Below are positions 62,378-64,000 of a stretch of 64,000 nucleotides of DNA, in pieces. Under the pieces are notes generated by a model that did not search any database, was not told where the DNA came from, and saw only the letters and a program-made list of their open reading frames with translations. The stretch comes from Odiellus spinosus. Lineage: Eukaryota > Arthropoda > Arachnida > Opiliones > Phalangiidae. How positions within the stretch are numbered: position 1 is the stretch's first letter; every line of letters begins with the position of its first letter. The DNA is taken from assembly GCA_963920705.1 (NCBI GenBank), contig OY987232.1:3224001-3288000 (forward strand). The letters run 5' to 3'. The position numbers were made by a program, and so were the translations under genes.

Positions 62378-63677
62378 CACGTTTTGGAAATTTAGACAAA
62401 ACCAAAGTCATTCGAAAGAGCAAATAATGGACAGTCTAAATTATAAGAGTTTTCAAAAATCCGTTTAAAAACAAGAAAAATATGGCCAATTCAAGAAATC
62501 ATACAATATCAAAATAGTCAAATTTCAGATTTTAAAAATTCGCTTTTTGATATTAGATGTTTTTTTGAATTGGCCATATTTTCCATGGTTTTACACGTAT
62601 TTTCAAAAACTCTTGTTTTTTAGATAGACCAATATTTGCTCTTTCGATTGGTATTGTTTTTGTCTAAATCGCTTAAAAATCAAATGTTTTGTGTCCATTT
62701 GAATCCAATAATCTTTGATTTTTAACCGTTTTTGCTTATTTAGCCCATTTTATATTTGTCACGTTTTGGCAATTTAGACAAAACCAAAGTCATTCGAAAG
62801 AGCAAATAATGGACAGTCTAAATTATAAGAGTTTTCAAAAATCCGTTTAAAAACAAGAAAAATATGGCCAATTCAAGAAATCATACAATATCAAAATAGT
62901 CTAATTTCAGATTTTAAAGATTCGCTTTTTGATATTAGATGTTTTTTTGAATTGGCCATATTTTCGATGGTTTTACACGTATTTTCCAAAACTCTTGTTT
63001 TTTAGATAGACCTATATTTGCTCTTACGATTGGTGTTGATTTTGTCAAAATCGCTTAAAAATCAAATGTTTTGTGTCCATTTGAATCCAATAATCTTTGA
63101 TTTTTAACCGTTTTTGCTTATTTTAGCCCATTTTATATTTGTCACGTTTTGGCAATTTAGACAAAACCAAAGTCATTCGAAAGAGCAAATAATGGACAGT
63201 CTAAATAATAAGAGTTTTCAAAAATCCGTTTAAAAACAAGAAAAATATGGCCAATTCAAGAAATCATACAATATCAAAATAGTCAAATTTCAGATTTTAA
63301 AAATTCGCTTTTTGATATTAGATGTTTTTTTGAATTGGCCATATTTTCCATGGTTTTACACGTATTTTCCAAAACTCTTGTTTTTTAGATAGACCAATAT
63401 TTGCTCTTTCGATTGGTGTTGATTTTGTCAAAATCGCTTAAAAATCAAATGTTTTGTGTCCATTTGAATCCAATAATCTTTGATTTTTAACCCTTTTTGC
63501 TTAATTTTAACCAATTTTATATTTGTCACGTTTTGGCAATTTAGACAAAACCAAAGTCTTTCAAAAAAGCAATTAATGGTCAGTCTAAATTATAAGAGTT
63601 TTCAAAAATTCGTTTAAAACACAAAAAATATGGCAAATTAAGCGTTTTTGCTTAATTATAGCACATTTTATATTTGT
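62378..63677. repeat. Block 17: C monomers leading to the sixth half-monomer
   Basis: Starts and types: 62378 C with TATTGTTTTTG, 62760 C with private changes (GTCTAATTT, TTTTCGATGG, GACCTATATTTG, CTCTTACG), 63143 C with ACCCTTTTTGC, 63527 truncated. The order C with ACCCTTTTTGC followed by a half-monomer is the same as at the end of each 2452-bp unit, but the preceding members differ. This is therefore a related, rearranged segment. Confidence 0.75.
63527..63677. repeat. Truncated monomer 6 (151 bp half-unit)
   Basis: Same junction and AATTATAGCACATTTT tail. It is one base shorter and has TTCGTTTAAAACACAAAAAATATGG (read in parts near 63609) in place of the usual L2 arm end. It also lies 2452 bp after the copy at 61075, although the segment between is not the standard 2452-bp unit. 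Confidence 0.88.
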
Positions 63678-64000
63678 CACGTTTTGGCAATTTAGACAAA
63701 ACCAAAGTCATTCGAAAGGGCAAATAATGGACAGTCTAAATAATAAGAGTTTTCAAAAATCCGTTTAAAAACAAGAAAAATATGGCCAATTCAAGAAATC
63801 ATACAATATCACAATAGTCAAATTTCAAATTTTAAAAATTCGCTTTTTGATATTAGATGTTTTTTTGAATTGGCCATATTTTCCATGGTTTTACACGTAT
63901 TTTCCAAAACTCTTGTTTTTAAGATAGACCAATATTTGCTCTTTCGATTGGTGTTGATTTTGCCAAAATCGCTTAAAAATCAAATGTTTTGTGTCCATTT
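63678..64000. repeat. Partial monomer at right edge (type C)
   Basis: This is the first 323 bp of a monomer, cut in the GTGTCCATTT segment. It has an L1 left arm with GAAAGGGCAAATAATGG, the CACAATAGTCAAATTTCAAATTTT centre (read in parts near 63809), a type C right arm and TTTTTAAGATAGACC with GCCAAAATCGC. It matches the copy at 50651, which also follows a half-monomer. The array continues beyond the window. Confidence 0.93.

Larger units (their letters stand above)
56323..62517. repeat. Block 16: 2452 bp higher-order repeat of six monomers plus a half-monomer
   Basis: Unit order: C with CAACAACTC (384), L2/C with GATTTAGATG and GAATTGACC (384), L2/D (383), D with TCATATTTC and TTTTGTTATTAG (383), C with GATAATTTTTT (382), C with AAATTTGC and ACCCTTTTTGC (384), truncated (152). 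These sum to 2452. Units start at 56323, 58775 and 61227. Internal starts of the first are 56707, 57091, 57474, 57857, 58239, 58623, and of the second 59159, 59543, 59926, 60309, 60691, 61075. The third runs through 61611 and 61995 and diverges near 62517, where GTCATATTT is expected but GTCAAATTT is found. Confidence 0.85.
1..64000. repeat. Satellite DNA array, monomer about 384 bp
   Basis: The whole window is a head-to-tail tandem array. The word CACGTTTTGGCAA, or a one-base variant of it, recurs 170 times from 326 to 63678. The spacing is usually 380-387 bp and most often 382-384. Every base falls inside a copy, both edges cut through a monomer, and no unique sequence interrupts the array. 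Neighbouring copies are highly similar but fall into recognisable arm types (right arm A, A-prime, B, C, D; left arm L1, L2), so the array is a mosaic and not one homogenised repeat. Composition is about 74% A+T. Arrays of this size are known from eukaryotic heterochromatin and centromeres and are not known in bacteria. The chromosomal position and the species are not shown by the sequence. Confidence 0.98.

Noticed and set aside
1..64000. CRISPR array
   Set aside because: The repeated unit is about 384 bp with no short direct repeats separated by unique spacers. There are no cas genes.
1..64000. tRNA, rRNA or other structured RNA genes
   Set aside because: No T-loop word such as GGTTCGA with matching stems and no conserved rRNA word was noticed. 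The only structures are the repeat dyads.

Overview
This 64 kb window is one uninterrupted satellite DNA array. It is AT-rich: a hand count over 1081-1470 gives about 26% G+C. From first to last base it is made of head-to-tail copies of a monomer of about 384 bp. Using the conserved word CACGTTTTGGCAA as a register mark, I find 170 marks between 326 and 63678, bounding 163 full-length monomers (mostly 380-387 bp, one of 369), six truncated monomers (151-152 bp), and a partial copy at each edge. I see no gene, RNA gene, transposon or unique sequence anywhere. An array of this size and regularity points to a eukaryotic chromosome, most likely constitutive heterochromatin (centromeric, pericentromeric or subtelomeric). 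I cannot name the species.

The monomer is itself an inverted duplication. A long imperfect palindrome covers about 278 of 384 bp (for example 1109-1386, centre 1247/1248). A second, small dyad (TTAAGC-GTTTTT-GCTTAA, for example 1440-1457) sits where the two halves meet again. The two halves are therefore related sequences of about 200 and 183 bp in opposite orientation. This explains why short open frames with the same peptide words (FRQNQ, VEK, KYGQFKK) can be read on both strands. Start codons, codon-position counts and frequent stops argue that these frames are not genes.

I sorted monomers by eye. Right-arm types: A (ATTCTTG, then TTTGTTCTTTTGATTGG), A-prime (A with CCATGCTTTTC and a changed T tract), B (CTCTTG, then GGCTC or GGTTC, TTCGAACGG), C (CCATGGTTTTACACG, TTCGATTGG) and D (TTTTTCAGCGG, TTCGATTGG). 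Left-arm types: L1 (GAGCAAATAATGGAC and ATCCGTTTA) and L2 (AAGCAATTAATGGTC and ATTCGTTGA). Types A and B with L1 dominate the first 33 kb. L2 first appears at 14.1 kb. A-prime is last seen ending near 38.6 kb. C and D dominate from there to the end.

Layout: 1-14.5 kb, nine-monomer (3.45 kb) and three-monomer (1151 bp) duplications. 14.5-31 kb, shifting duplications of two, three, five and seven monomers. 31-38.6 kb, mosaic with single-monomer and two-monomer duplications. 38.6-49 kb, a three-monomer higher-order repeat of 1148 bp, five copies in tandem plus a detached copy. 49-64 kb, higher-order repeats containing a half-monomer (3986, 1302 and 2452 bp periods). The parts act together only as a record of unequal exchange and amplification. 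Monomer starts and types were assigned by eye; most starts should be right within a few bases, while block edges are approximate.
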